From Cellulomonas humilata (lineage in GTDB: Bacteria; Actinomycetota; Actinomycetes; Actinomycetales; Cellulomonadaceae): DNA of 64,000 nt. Made by a program: the position numbers and the translations under genes. Location: contig NZ_JAUSVB010000003.1 in the NCBI RefSeq assembly GCF_030814415.1, positions 496,001 through 560,000 on the forward strand, written 5' to 3'. Shown here piece by piece: positions 10,637-19,521 of this stretch (its first letter is position 1; each line of letters opens with the position of its first letter). Under the pieces are notes generated by a model. That model saw only the letters and a program-made list of their open reading frames with translations, was not told where the DNA came from and ran no database searches.

Positions 10637-10642
10637 ATCCTA
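10637..10642 (-). promoter_or_regulatory. leaderless -10 element of the GlxA-type gene
   Basis: TAGGAT on the minus strand ends 6 bases before the ATG, so transcription should start at or next to the start codon. No clear -35 is visible. Confidence 0.55.
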
Positions 10643-10700
10643 GCGAACAGCGTCCTTCGGGCCACTGGTCGTCATCAACCCGCGCGACGAGGCTGGCCGC

Positions 10701-11453
10701 ATGACCTCGATCACCGCGAGCTACGTCGGCGGACCCACCGTGCACCTCCGCTACGCGGGTCAGGCCTTCCTGACCGACCCGACGTTCGACCCGCCGGGGG
10801 AGTACCCCGGCACCGGCACCACGCTGCGCAAGCTCGTCGGTCCGGCCGTGCCGCTCGCCGAGCTCGGTCCGGTCGACGTCGTGCTGCTCTCGCACGACCA
10901 GCACGCCGACAACCTCGACCACGCAGGCCGGTCGCTCCTGGCGTCGGTCCCGACCGTGCTGTCGACGCCGGACGCCGCTGCGCGGATCCCGGGCGTCCGG
11001 GGCCTGGTCCCGTGGGAGCAGGCGACCGTTGGTGCCGTCACGGTGACGGCCGTTCCCGCGCGGCACGGTCCGGAGGGCGCCGAGCCGCTCAGCGGCGTGG
11101 TGACCGGGTTCGTGCTGCGGGCCGACGGCTGGCCGACGGTCTACGTGTCGGGGGACAACGCGTCGCTGGACGTGGTCGACGCGATCGCCCGACGCGTCCC
11201 GGACATCGAGGTCGCCGTGCTGTTCGTGGGCGGCGCCAACGTCGGCCGGTTCGGGGCCGAGCCGCTCACGCTCGACGCGGCCAGGGCCAGTGCGGCGGCG
11301 GACCTCCTGCCCGGCGCGCGGATCGTGCCTGTGCACCACACGGACTGGGCGCACTTCGTCGACCCGCTCGCCGCCGTCGAGGAGCGCTTCACGGTGCACG
11401 GCCGGCGGGACCGGCTGGTCGTGCTCGAGCGCGGGCGTCCGACCGAGCTCTGA
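10701..11453 (+). CDS. MBL-fold metallohydrolase, UlaG/NAPE-PLD-like
   Basis: The product has 250 residues of metallo-beta-lactamase fold. The first metal motif is SHDQHADNLD (His65, His68, Asp70), which deviates from the canonical HxHxDH by an extra residue between the histidines and Asn in place of the last His. This variant occurs in a subset of UlaG-like proteins. Further conserved points are YVSGDN and IVPVHHTDWAHF near the C-terminus. The substrate is unknown. The gene is divergent from the GlxA-type regulator with 70 bases between starts, so it may share that regulator. Confidence 0.85.
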   Translation: MTSITASYVGGPTVHLRYAGQAFLTDPTFDPPGEYPGTGTTLRKLVGPAVPLAELGPVDVVLLSHDQHADNLDHAGRSLLASVPTVLSTPDAAARIPGVRGLVPWEQATVGAVTVTAVPARHGPEGAEPLSGVVTGFVLRADGWPTVYVSGDNASLDVVDAIARRVPDIEVAVLFVGGANVGRFGAEPLTLDAARASAAADLLPGARIVPVHHTDWAHFVDPLAAVEERFTVHGRRDRLVVLERGRPTEL

Positions 11454-11456
11454 CGC

Positions 11457-12569
11457 TCACGCAGGCGTCACCCCACGGAACTCCGCGAGCCGCTCGTGCT
11501 CGACCCCGACCGCCGCCTTCGTGCGACCCGACCACGGCACCCACTCGTCGAGCTCGAGCGCGAGCTGCTTGCCCTTCGCGCGCGGTCGCCAGGTGCCGAC
11601 GAGCTCCCCGTCGGCGAGGACGGCACCGGGCCGGCCGATGGTGGGCCAGAGCGCCTTGTGATGGGCCTTGTCGGGGACCAGGAGCTCACGGTCGCGTCCC
11701 TGCAGGAACAGGTCGTACGGGCCCAGCAGCCGGACGAGCGGTTCGTGCGGCGGATCCTGCAGCGCGGCGAGGTCGGCGTCGAGGATGCTCGCACCGTCCC
11801 GGTCGACCTCCACGGCGTCCTCGGGCCACCGGGCCTTCACGTCCCGGACGGTCGAGTCGAGAAACACCGCCGCCTGCTTCGGCGTGACCGGCCCGAGCAG
11901 GTGCAGGAGCCCGCGCAGCAGGTCCACCGGTCCGTCGTCGCTGTCGTCCGCCCGCTCGAGGTTCCCCACCTGGCTCGCGGGCCAGCGCGGGATGCGGCGC
12001 ACGACCGGCGGGGACGTGTACGGCTCCAGCTCCAGCCCCGCGTGCAGCGCGGCGAGCCGGAACGGCATCTCGTACATGTGGGTGGCGTGGCAGCCCGGGC
12101 ACCAGCGCAGGTACGGCTCGGTCACCTCCGCCGTCATCCGGGTGGAGAGCGTCCCCTTGACCATGGGCTCGGCGACGACCTCACGCATCGTCCGGGACAC
12201 CGTCGCGAGCGCGTCGAGGACGGGGATGCCTGCGTCCGCCAGGGGAGCCGAGGCGTTGATGACGCGCTTGGCGGCGTCGGCCTCGGAGTAGGGGCGCAGC
12301 GCCTTCTCGACGGCCGGCAGGTCGGAGCGGCGGTAGGCGTGGGGCGCAGCCCGGACGGTCCACGCGAGCGCGAGCTCGTGCGGCCAGTGGTGTGCGGTCA
12401 CGGGGACGCCGCGCAGCGCGAGCGCCCAGAGCGCACCGTCCGGGCCGGTGTCCTGCACGCCGAGATCGAGGATCGTGGCCGCGTCGGGACGACGATCCTT
12501 TCTCGGCGCCCGGTCCAGCTGCTGGGCGTGAATGCGATAGCGGAGCACCTGCGTTCGGGTCACGGCCAT
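11457..12569 (-). CDS. winged-helix DNA-binding protein, AlkZ/HTH_42-like
   Basis: The product has 370 residues. The N-terminus (TQVLRYRIHAQQLDR) and the pattern of three winged-helix units ending in a beta-rich C-terminus (GELVGTWRPRAKGKQLALEL) match the winged helix DNA-binding domain family (HTH_42, formerly DUF1006). Its studied members (AlkZ, E. coli YcaQ) are DNA glycosylases that unhook crosslinks. The segment FLQGRDRELLVPDKAHHKALWP is typical. A glycosylase role here is family inference; I cannot confirm the catalytic glutamine motif by eye. It ends 3 bases from the convergent MBL gene and lies 56 bases after the lipoprotein gene on the same strand. Confidence 0.78.
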   Translation of the reverse strand: MAVTRTQVLRYRIHAQQLDRAPRKDRRPDAATILDLGVQDTGPDGALWALALRGVPVTAHHWPHELALAWTVRAAPHAYRRSDLPAVEKALRPYSEADAAKRVINASAPLADAGIPVLDALATVSRTMREVVAEPMVKGTLSTRMTAEVTEPYLRWCPGCHATHMYEMPFRLAALHAGLELEPYTSPPVVRRIPRWPASQVGNLERADDSDDGPVDLLRGLLHLLGPVTPKQAAVFLDSTVRDVKARWPEDAVEVDRDGASILDADLAALQDPPHEPLVRLLGPYDLFLQGRDRELLVPDKAHHKALWPTIGRPGAVLADGELVGTWRPRAKGKQLALELDEWVPWSGRTKAAVGVEHERLAEFRGVTPA

Positions 12570-12625
12570 GCGTCCACCGTGGCACGCGCCTCCGACAACC
12601 GGCAGGGTCGGTCCCGCCGCGCGGC

Positions 12626-13423
12626 TCAGAGACCGTGCGCCGCGACCAACGCGTCCAGCTGGTCCTGGTGCGCGTCGACGAACTCCTGCTGGACGGCGTG
12701 CCACGCGACGCGGGTGGACTCCGTGAACCCCGTCGACGCGCGGCAGGTGAGGTCGGCGACCGCCAGCGCGATCTCCGCCTGCTGCACCTCGGGGTCGGAG
12801 AAGGTGCCGCCCCGCGTCGCGGCCGCCGCCTGTTCCTCGGCCTCGTCCGGCGACCCGACGTCGTAGCCGGCCTCGGCCATGCACGCGGACCACGACGCGT
12901 CGGCCACGTGCACGCGAGGGTCGTCGACCGTCGCAAGCACCCAGCTGCTGATCTCCACGTCCAGGTCGGCGAAGGCCGGGTCGGCCCGCCAGCTCTGCGC
13001 GGGCTCCTCGACGTCGGCGGGCGTACAGTCGGTGAGCGCGGCGTCGTACCGGTCGCGGTCCGGTCCGGACAGGGTGCGGACGAATGCGGCGTTGAGCTCC
13101 GCCGTGGTCTCGGTCTCCAGGCTCAGGCCGCCGTACCCCCACGCGCGCGCGAACGGCAGGGTGTCCTGCATGAGCTCATGGTTCGGGTCGTCCGGCCAGT
13201 ACATGAACCCCGCGTCGGCCACGCACGCCCGGGTCCGCTCCTCGTTCACCTGCGTCGCGAGGCGCACGTCGACCTGGTCGAGGTAGGCCCACAGCGGTCC
13301 CGGGGCCGGGCGCGCGACGGACGGGACCGCCGGTGGGAGCGGCTTCGTCGATGCCTGGGCGGCGCAGCCTGCGACGAGCGCGGTGACCGCGAGCGCGACC
13401 ACGAGGGCGGTCCGGTGCGACAC
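12626..13423 (-). CDS. putative lipoprotein of unknown function
   Basis: The product has 265 residues from a GTG start preceded by GGGAG. The first 20 residues form a lipoprotein signal (basic start, hydrophobic core, lipobox LVAGC with Cys20), so the mature protein should be anchored on the outer face of the membrane. The body has several cysteines (ACVADAG, LTDCTPAD, SACMAEAG, LTCRAST) that could form disulfides, and repeats a pattern of short cysteine-containing helices (RACVADAGF and SACMAEAGY are similar). No enzyme motif is recognised. Same strand and 97 bases after the TetR gene. Confidence 0.75.
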   Translation of the reverse strand: MSHRTALVVALAVTALVAGCAAQASTKPLPPAVPSVARPAPGPLWAYLDQVDVRLATQVNEERTRACVADAGFMYWPDDPNHELMQDTLPFARAWGYGGLSLETETTAELNAAFVRTLSGPDRDRYDAALTDCTPADVEEPAQSWRADPAFADLDVEISSWVLATVDDPRVHVADASWSACMAEAGYDVGSPDEAEEQAAAATRGGTFSDPEVQQAEIALAVADLTCRASTGFTESTRVAWHAVQQEFVDAHQDQLDALVAAHGL

Positions 13424-13520
13424 GGTGCGGCTCCCGTCGTCCGACGACCGGCCCCGGCGCCCGTCGCGTCCCGCCGACCCTAGCGGCGGTGCGGGACTGC
13501 CGGGGGCGGTTCGAGCGGCG

Positions 13521-14108
13521 TCAGCCCTCGAGGATCGCCAGGCCCGCAGTGCGCAGCACGTGCACGTACCGCTGCGCGGATCCGTCCGGCAGCAGGCCGC
13601 CGAGCTCGAGCTCGACCAGGCCGTGCACGACGGCCCACAGCCCCAGCGCAGGTTCCTCGGCGGCGACGGTGTCAGTCGGGTCCGTGCCGAGCACGCGAGC
13701 GACCGCGTCGCGCAGCACCCCGAAGGTCGCGCTCGCGGTCGCCGGTCCGCGGGTGCCGTCCTGCAGCCCGGCGCCGCTCGCACCGAACATGACCCGGTAG
13801 AAGTGCGGTGCGGCCAGGGCGTTCTCCCGGTAGGCGAGGCCGAGCCCGAGCAGGTCCGCGCCGGGGTCCGCGGTGCGGGGGACGGCGGCGAGCCGTGCGG
13901 CGAAGCGCGCGAACGCCTCGTCGCCGACGGCCCGCACCAGGTCCTCGCGGCTGCCGAAGAGGGAGTACACGGCCGACGGCGACGTCCCCGCGCGGGCGGC
14001 GAGGTCGCGGACCGTCAGGCCGGGGGCGCCGGAGGTCGCGACGATGGCCGACGCCTCCTCGAGCAGGCGGGCACGGAGAGCGTCGTCGTGCACGCGGGGA
14101 CGGGCCAT
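13521..14108 (-). CDS. TetR/AcrR family repressor
   Basis: The product has 195 residues. The N-terminal helix-turn-helix is clear at about residues 30-55 (LTVRDLAARAGTSPSAVYSLFGSREDL). The C-terminal ligand-binding part has the WHG-type pattern (ALGLWAVVHGLVELELGGLL) of the TetR_C_33 class. TAGACT ends 6 bases before the ATG, giving a leaderless start. The large inverted repeat at 14136-14171 sits between this gene and the divergent membrane protein and overlaps the likely promoter region of both, so autoregulation plus repression of the neighbour is the probable scheme. The inducer is unknown. Confidence 0.9.
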   Translation of the reverse strand: MARPRVHDDALRARLLEEASAIVATSGAPGLTVRDLAARAGTSPSAVYSLFGSREDLVRAVGDEAFARFAARLAAVPRTADPGADLLGLGLAYRENALAAPHFYRVMFGASGAGLQDGTRGPATASATFGVLRDAVARVLGTDPTDTVAAEEPALGLWAVVHGLVELELGGLLPDGSAQRYVHVLRTAGLAILEG

Positions 14109-14114
14109 CGGGCG

Positions 14115-14120
14115 AGTCTA
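14115..14120 (-). promoter_or_regulatory. leaderless -10 element of the TetR gene
   Basis: TAGACT on the minus strand ends 6 bases before the ATG. Its -35 region would fall inside the left arm of the palindrome at 14136-14171. Confidence 0.5.
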
Positions 14121-14126
14121 GAGGGC

Positions 14127-14158
14127 TTGACGTCGGTTTGCGAACGGTGTTCTATAAC
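14127..14158 (+). promoter_or_regulatory. promoter of the TetR-controlled membrane gene
   Basis: TTGACG at 14127-14132 is a good -35. The -10 is either TCTATA at 14151-14156 (18-base spacer) or TATAAC at 14153-14158 (20-base spacer). The -10 lies in the middle of the operator palindrome, so bound repressor would block it. AGGAGG at 14173-14178 is the ribosome binding site of the gene starting at 14185. Confidence 0.7.
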
Positions 14159-14171
14159 GCTGTTCGCAAAC
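14136..14171. promoter_or_regulatory. TetR operator: 36-bp imperfect palindrome
   Basis: The outer arms GTTTGCGAAC (14136-14145) and GTTCGCAAAC (14162-14171) are perfect inverted repeats of 10 bases. Extending inward, 15 of 18 positions are symmetric. It is A/T-richer than its surroundings and lies between the divergent TetR and membrane genes, over the -10 of the latter and the -35 area of the former. This is what a TetR dimer-pair operator looks like. Confidence 0.8.
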
Positions 14172-14184
14172 TAGGAGGACTCCC

Positions 14185-14595
14185 ATGATCGAGCTGACCG
14201 AGGCCGCTCGGGTCACCGCCGGCATCGTCGCGCTGTCGGTGGTCGCGATCGAGTCCGGAGGTGCCTTCCTGCTGCGCGTCGTCACCGGCAAGGAGCAGGC
14301 CACCGACTTCCAGAAGAGCTTCTTCCGCGCCGGGCACGCCCACGCCGGCGTCCTCGTGACGCTCGGGCTCGTGTGCCTGCTCCTCGGCGAGGCCACGACG
14401 CTGACGGGCTTCTGGCGATGGCTCGCGCAGACGGGGGTGCTGCTTGCCGCGATCGTCATGTCGGCCGGGTTCTTCTTCGCCGCGATGGGGCGCGGGCGAC
14501 AGCAGCCCAACCGGGCCGTCGTCCTGCTCGGCGTCGGCGCCGTCCTGCTCGCCGCAGGGGTCGTGACCTTGGGTATCGGCCTGCTGCTCGGGTGA
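14185..14595 (+). CDS. small four-helix membrane protein under TetR control
   Basis: The product has 136 residues with four hydrophobic helices (about 8-31, 52-69, 77-98, 108-134). [21 protein letters not shown] carries two membrane-embedded histidines (GHAHAG), a feature seen in several uncharacterised small membrane proteins and reminiscent of metal or haem contacts, but I would not assign a function. It has the strongest Shine-Dalgarno in the region (AGGAGG) and a near-consensus promoter buried in the TetR operator, so it is probably expressed strongly once derepressed. It is the only obvious target of the divergent regulator. Confidence 0.8.
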   Translation: MIELTEAARVTAGIVALSVVAIESGGAFLLRVVTGKEQATDFQKSFFRAGHAHAGVLVTLGLVCLLLGEATTLTGFWRWLAQTGVLLAAIVMSAGFFFAAMGRGRQQPNRAVVLLGVGAVLLAAGVVTLGIGLLLG

Positions 14596-14646
14596 ACGCG
14601 CGCCCGACACGCGCCCGACGGTCGACGTGTCACGGGCGGCCCCGAC

Positions 14647-14652
14647 TAGTTT
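14647..14652 (+). promoter_or_regulatory. leaderless -10 element of ftsK
   Basis: TAGTTT ends 7 bases before the ftsK ATG at 14660. A GAGGA also precedes the ATG, so a leadered transcript cannot be excluded. Confidence 0.45.
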
Positions 14653-14659
14653 GAGGACC

Positions 14660-17326
14660 ATGGCGACTCGCACGTCCACCCCTCGCGCCCGCTCCGGTGC
14701 GCCGGCGACGTCGCGCGCGTCCGGCAAGACGACCGGATCGTCCCGCCCGCAGGGGCGCAGGCCCGCGCCACCGCCGCCACGACCGGCCTTGCCGGTCCGC
14801 ATCGTCAAGGGCATGTTCATGGGCACCGCCCACCTCGTCGGCGGGACCGCCCGGCGCGTCGGGCACGGCGCCCGGGACCTCGACCCGGCGCACCGCCGGG
14901 ACGGTCTGGCGTTCACGCTCCTCGGGCTCGCGATCGTCATCGCCGCGCGCGAGTGGTGGGACCTGTCGGGGACCGCCGGTGCCGTGGTGCACAACATCGT
15001 GGCCGGCACGTTCGGCAAGGTCGGCGTCGCGGTTCCCCTCGTCCTGCTCGGGCTCGCGCTGCGGCTCATGCGGCACCCGGAGCGCGTCGAGGCCAACGGG
15101 CGCATCGTCATCGGGATCGGCGCCATCACCCTCGCCGTCTGCGGCCTCGTCCAGATCGGCGCCGGGCTGCCCGGCACGGACGACATGGCGGCGCTGCGCG
15201 TGGCCGGCGGGATCGTCGGCTTCCTGGTCGGCACGCCGCTGGCCAGCCTGCTCACCCCGGGTGTCGCCGTCGCGCTGCTGATCCTGCTCGCGTTCTTCGG
15301 TGTTCTTGTGGTGACCGCGACCCCGGTGCACCAGATCGTCCCGCGCCTGCGCGGCGTGTACGACAAGCTGACCGGGAACACCCGCAAGCCGGCCGAGGAG
15401 GCCGACGACGACGCGCCGCTCGTCATCAACGCGGGTCACACCGCAGTCGCCGAGATCGAGGCTCCGCCCGCCAAGCGCGGTCTGCTCGGGCGGCGACGCA
15501 AGCGCGCCGACCAGGTCGAGGACCCCGACGACACCCGGCTCGACGCCTACGACGGCGACGAGGCGTTCGAGCGCGCGGCGATCGTCGCGGCGGCCGAGGC
15601 CGAGGCGGAGGCCCAGGCGGCCCGCGACGCCGCACCCGACACCGTCCCGACGACCGTCGTGAGCACCAAGGCCCCGCTGCGCGCACCCGAGCCGACCCCC
15701 GTCCCGCGGGGCGAGCAGCCGATGCTCGGGGGAGACGTGCTCTACACGCTCCCGTCCGAGGACGCCCTGGCCAAGGGCGCGCCGCACAAGGTGCGGTCGG
15801 CCGCCAACGACCGCGTCGTCGAGTCCCTCACCTCCGTGCTCGAGGCGTTCGAGATCGACGCGCAGGTCACGGGCTTCACGCGCGGGCCCACAGTCACGCG
15901 GTACGAGGTCGAGCTCGGCCGGTCGGTCAAGGTCGAGCGGGTCACGGCGCTGAGCAAGAACATCGCCTACGCGGTGGCCAGCGCGGACGTCCGCATCCTG
16001 TCCCCGATCCCCGGCAAGTCCGCGATCGGCATCGAGATCCCCAACACCGACCGCGAGACCGTCTCGCTCGGCGACGTCCTGCGCTCCAGCGCGGCGAAGC
16101 GCACCGAGCACCCGATGGTCATCGGCGTCGGCAAGGACGTCGAGGGCGGCTACGTCGTCGCCAACCTGGCCAAGATGCCCCACCTGCTCGTCGCCGGCGC
16201 CACCGGGGCGGGCAAGTCGAGCTTCGTCAACTCGATGATCGTCTCAATCCTCATGCGCGCCACGCCCGACGAGGTCCGCATGGTGCTCGTCGACCCCAAG
16301 CGGGTCGAGCTCACGCTCTACGAGGGCATCCCGCACCTGATCACGCCGATCATCACGAACCCCAAGAAGGCCGCCGAGGCGCTCGAGTGGGTGGTGCGCG
16401 AGATGGAGGCGCGCTACGACGACCTGGCGAACTTCGGGTTCAAGCACATCGACGACTTCAACACCGCGGTCCGCGCCGGCAAGGTCAAGCCGCTGCCCGG
16501 CTCGGAGCGCAAGATCGCGACCTACCCGTACCTGCTGGTGGTCGTCGACGAGCTGGCCGACCTGATGATGGTGGCCCCGCGCGACGTCGAGGCGTCCATC
16601 CAGCGCATCACGCAGCTCGCCCGCGCCGCCGGCATCCACCTGGTCCTGGCCACCCAGCGCCCGAGCGTCGACGTCGTCACCGGTCTCATCAAGGCCAACG
16701 TGCCGTCCCGCCTCGCGTTCGCGACCAGCTCGCTGACGGACTCCCGGGTCGTGCTCGACCAGCCCGGCGCCGAGAAGCTCATCGGCCAGGGTGACGCACT
16801 GTTCCTGCCGATGGGTGCCGCCAAGCCGATGCGCACGCAGGGTGCCTGGGTGTCCGAGTCGGAGATCCACGCGGTCGTGGAGCACGTCAAGAAGCAGCTC
16901 AAGCCGGTGTACCGCCAGGACGTCACGGCGGCGCCGGTCAAGAAGCAGGTGGACGAGGACATCGGCGACGACCTCGACCTGCTGCTGCAGGCCGCGGAGC
17001 TCGTGGTCACCACGCAGTTCGGGTCGACGTCGATGCTGCAGCGCAAGCTGCGGGTCGGGTTCGCGAAGGCGGGTCGGCTCATGGACCTGCTCGAGTCGCG
17101 TGAGATCGTCGGCCCGTCCGAGGGGTCGAAGGCCCGCGAGGTCCTCGTGCAGGCCGACGACCTGCCGGCGACCCTCGCGATGCTGCGTGGCGCGCCCGGC
17201 GAGGACGAGGGTGACCGGTACGCCACCACGGACGGTGCCCTGCCGGGCGAGCCGCCGGTGGCGACCGACTACTTCGACGGCGCTGAGGAGGACGACGCCG
17301 GACGCTGGTCCGGCGGGGGTCGGTGA
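14660..17326 (+). CDS. ftsK: FtsK/SpoIIIE-type DNA translocase
   Basis: The protein pumps chromosomal DNA through the division septum. It has 888 residues: a basic Ala/Pro-rich N-terminus, four to five membrane helices (about residues 80-240), an acidic linker, and the RecA-like motor. Walker A is GATGAGKSS with Lys519 and Walker B is [13 protein letters not shown] near 630. [29 protein letters not shown] is the conserved translocase core. The C-terminal gamma winged helix (about 770-840: [26 protein letters not shown]) reads KOPS-type sequences. The last codons overlap the GTG of the PAS-GGDEF-EAL gene. Confidence 0.96.
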   Translation: MATRTSTPRARSGAPATSRASGKTTGSSRPQGRRPAPPPPRPALPVRIVKGMFMGTAHLVGGTARRVGHGARDLDPAHRRDGLAFTLLGLAIVIAAREWWDLSGTAGAVVHNIVAGTFGKVGVAVPLVLLGLALRLMRHPERVEANGRIVIGIGAITLAVCGLVQIGAGLPGTDDMAALRVAGGIVGFLVGTPLASLLTPGVAVALLILLAFFGVLVVTATPVHQIVPRLRGVYDKLTGNTRKPAEEADDDAPLVINAGHTAVAEIEAPPAKRGLLGRRRKRADQVEDPDDTRLDAYDGDEAFERAAIVAAAEAEAEAQAARDAAPDTVPTTVVSTKAPLRAPEPTPVPRGEQPMLGGDVLYTLPSEDALAKGAPHKVRSAANDRVVESLTSVLEAFEIDAQVTGFTRGPTVTRYEVELGRSVKVERVTALSKNIAYAVASADVRILSPIPGKSAIGIEIPNTDRETVSLGDVLRSSAAKRTEHPMVIGVGKDVEGGYVVANLAKMPHLLVAGATGAGKSSFVNSMIVSILMRATPDEVRMVLVDPKRVELTLYEGIPHLITPIITNPKKAAEALEWVVREMEARYDDLANFGFKHIDDFNTAVRAGKVKPLPGSERKIATYPYLLVVVDELADLMMVAPRDVEASIQRITQLARAAGIHLVLATQRPSVDVVTGLIKANVPSRLAFATSSLTDSRVVLDQPGAEKLIGQGDALFLPMGAAKPMRTQGAWVSESEIHAVVEHVKKQLKPVYRQDVTAAPVKKQVDEDIGDDLDLLLQAAELVVTTQFGSTSMLQRKLRVGFAKAGRLMDLLESREIVGPSEGSKAREVLVQADDLPATLAMLRGAPGEDEGDRYATTDGALPGEPPVATDYFDGAEEDDAGRWSGGGR

Positions 17327-19521
17327 GCGCCGCGTTCCCCGACCCCTGGGGGGTCGTCAGCACGGTGATCGCCGGCGTGGCGGTCCTGGCGCTCGTCGCC
17401 GTCCTCATCCTGCTCGGCCGGCAGCGCGCGCAGGTCCGGCGGGCGAACGAGCTGCTGGAGCTGTCCCGCGAGCTGCGGCACCGCTACGACGCGCTCCAGG
17501 CGGTGACCAAGGAGGGTGTGCTGGTCCAGTCGCTGGCCGGCCGGGTGCTCGACATCTCCGAGCGGGCGGCGGCGATCCTGGGCATCGACGCGAAGACGTC
17601 CGTCGGCATGTCCGTCGGGGACCTGCCGGTCGTGCTCGTGAACGAGATGGGCCTCGCGATGAACCCGGCGGCCGTCCTGGGCCACCGGTCCGGGGTGGTC
17701 CGCGCCGGCTGGACGGTCGACTCCGAGCTCGTCGGCGTGGCGCTGCCCGGCACCGACACCACCCAGGCGCGCATGGTGCAGGTGGCCAGCCAGCTGGTGC
17801 CCGCCGGGGACGGGGACGCCGCGGCCGTGCTCACCACGCTCGTCGACGTCACCGGGCGCCGGGAGGTCGAGGCCGCGCTGACCCGCAGCGAGATGCAGTT
17901 CCGGGTCGCGATGGAGAACGCCCCGATCGGCATGGCGCTCGTGGACCTCGAGTGGCGGATCGTGGAGGCCAACGCGGCGTTCGCCGAGCTGCTGGGCACC
18001 AGCGTCGGGGCTCTGCGCGGATACCGCATGGAGGACCTCAGCACCCCGGAGGGGCGGCCCGCGGAGCGGCTCGAGGTCGACCACCTGCTCGGCGGCGGCC
18101 AGCACCGGTTCTCCCTCGAGAAGCGGTACCAGCGAGCCGACGGCCACCAGGTGTGGGTCGCGCTCGACGCCGCGCTCGTGCGCACCCCGACCGGCGCGCC
18201 GGACCACTTCGTCGTCCAGGTGCGCGACTCGACGGAGTCGCGGCTTCAGGCGGAGATGCTCACGCACCGGGCGATGCACGACCCGCTCACGGGGCTGGCC
18301 AACCGCACCCTGCTGCAGGAGGTGCTGCAGTCGGTGCTGGAGCAACCGGGCGTCGTCGACCGCGTCGCGGTCCTGGCCTGCGACCTCGACGGGTTCAAGG
18401 AGATCAACGACCGGTACGGCCACGCCGCCGGCGACGAGGTGCTCGTGCACGTCGCCGGCGTCCTGCGGGCGGCGACCGCGCGCCGGGGCACGGTGGCGCG
18501 GCTCGGCGGCGACGAGTTCGTCGTGGTGGTGCAGGACCTCGACGGTCCGCGCGCCGTGTTCGAGGTCGCCGGCGCCATCCACGCCGGGCTGCAGGAGCCC
18601 GTCCGCGTGGGTCGGCGACGGCTCAACGTCGCGGCCAGCATCGGGATCGCCCTTGCCGACCCGGACTCGATCGAGGGCGGCGCACCGGGCCTGCTGGCCG
18701 CCGCCGACGCAGCCCTCTACAGGGCCAAGGGTGCGGGCCGCGGACGGACCGAGGTCTACGACGCGTCGATGGCCATGGGCTCGCCGTCGGACCTGCACCG
18801 CGAGCTCGCCGCGGCCATCGCGGAGGACCAGCTGGTGGTCCACTACCAGCCGATCGTCGACCTGGCCGACGCCCGCGTGGTCGGGTACGAGGCGCTCGTG
18901 CGCTGGGAGCACCCGCACCGGGGGCTCCTGCTGCCCGCCTCGTTCCTCAGCCTGATCCAGGAGGCCGGCATGTCCGTCGCCCTCGGCCAGCTGGTCGCCC
19001 GGCGCGTGGTCGAGTTCGTCGCGTCGATCCACGACCGGACCCGGTGGGTGTCGGTGAACGTGTCCGCCGACCAGCTCGGGGACGGGGAGTTCGCGACGAC
19101 CCTGCTGTCGGAGATCTCCCGGCACCGGCTCACGGCCGGCCGGATCGTGGTGGAGCTGACCGAGTCGTCGCTGGTCGCGTCCGGCACCCGGATCCGCCAC
19201 GAGCTCACGCAGCTGTCCGCGGCGGGCGTCCCGATCCTGCTCGACGACTTCGGCACGGGCGTCTCGCCGCTGTCCTACCTGCGGGACCTGCCCGTCGCGG
19301 GGGTGAAGCTCGACATGTCGTTCACGTCGGGCATCCCGGAGGACCCGACGGCCGGCAAGGTCGCACGGGCGCTCGGTGCGCTGGCGCGCGAGCTCGCCAT
19401 GGTGACCATCGCCGAGGGGATCGAGCACGAGGAGCAGGCCGAGTACCTGCACCGCAACGGCTGGCGCTACGGGCAGGGCTGGTTGTACGGCAGCGCCCAG
19501 CCGGGCGACATCACCCGCTGA
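17323..19521 (+). CDS. membrane PAS-GGDEF-EAL c-di-GMP turnover protein
   Basis: The product has 732 residues: one membrane helix (about 10-30), a PAS-like region (45-190), a second PAS (about 193-305, starting [31 protein letters not shown]), a GGDEF domain with intact GGDEF at 395-399, and an EAL domain with the intact [13 protein letters not shown] signature (EAL at 523-525) and the downstream DDFGTG loop. Both cyclase and phosphodiesterase motifs are unbroken, so either or both activities are possible. The inhibitory RxxD site is not obvious. The GTG start overlaps the ftsK stop by 4 bases, linking c-di-GMP signalling to the division translocase. The end overlaps the convergent CapA gene by 11 bases. 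Confidence 0.92.
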   Translation: MSAAFPDPWGVVSTVIAGVAVLALVAVLILLGRQRAQVRRANELLELSRELRHRYDALQAVTKEGVLVQSLAGRVLDISERAAAILGIDAKTSVGMSVGDLPVVLVNEMGLAMNPAAVLGHRSGVVRAGWTVDSELVGVALPGTDTTQARMVQVASQLVPAGDGDAAAVLTTLVDVTGRREVEAALTRSEMQFRVAMENAPIGMALVDLEWRIVEANAAFAELLGTSVGALRGYRMEDLSTPEGRPAERLEVDHLLGGGQHRFSLEKRYQRADGHQVWVALDAALVRTPTGAPDHFVVQVRDSTESRLQAEMLTHRAMHDPLTGLANRTLLQEVLQSVLEQPGVVDRVAVLACDLDGFKEINDRYGHAAGDEVLVHVAGVLRAATARRGTVARLGGDEFVVVVQDLDGPRAVFEVAGAIHAGLQEPVRVGRRRLNVAASIGIALADPDSIEGGAPGLLAAADAALYRAKGAGRGRTEVYDASMAMGSPSDLHRELAAAIAEDQLVVHYQPIVDLADARVVGYEALVRWEHPHRGLLLPASFLSLIQEAGMSVALGQLVARRVVEFVASIHDRTRWVSVNVSADQLGDGEFATTLLSEISRHRLTAGRIVVELTESSLVASGTRIRHELTQLSAAGVPILLDDFGTGVSPLSYLRDLPVAGVKLDMSFTSGIPEDPTAGKVARALGALARELAMVTIAEGIEHEEQAEYLHRNGWRYGQGWLYGSAQPGDITR

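Noticed and set aside
14141-14166. GAAC...GTTC words inside the TetR operator could be taken for LexA boxes.
   Set aside because: Spacers are not 4 bases and the symmetry centre belongs to the larger 36-bp palindrome.
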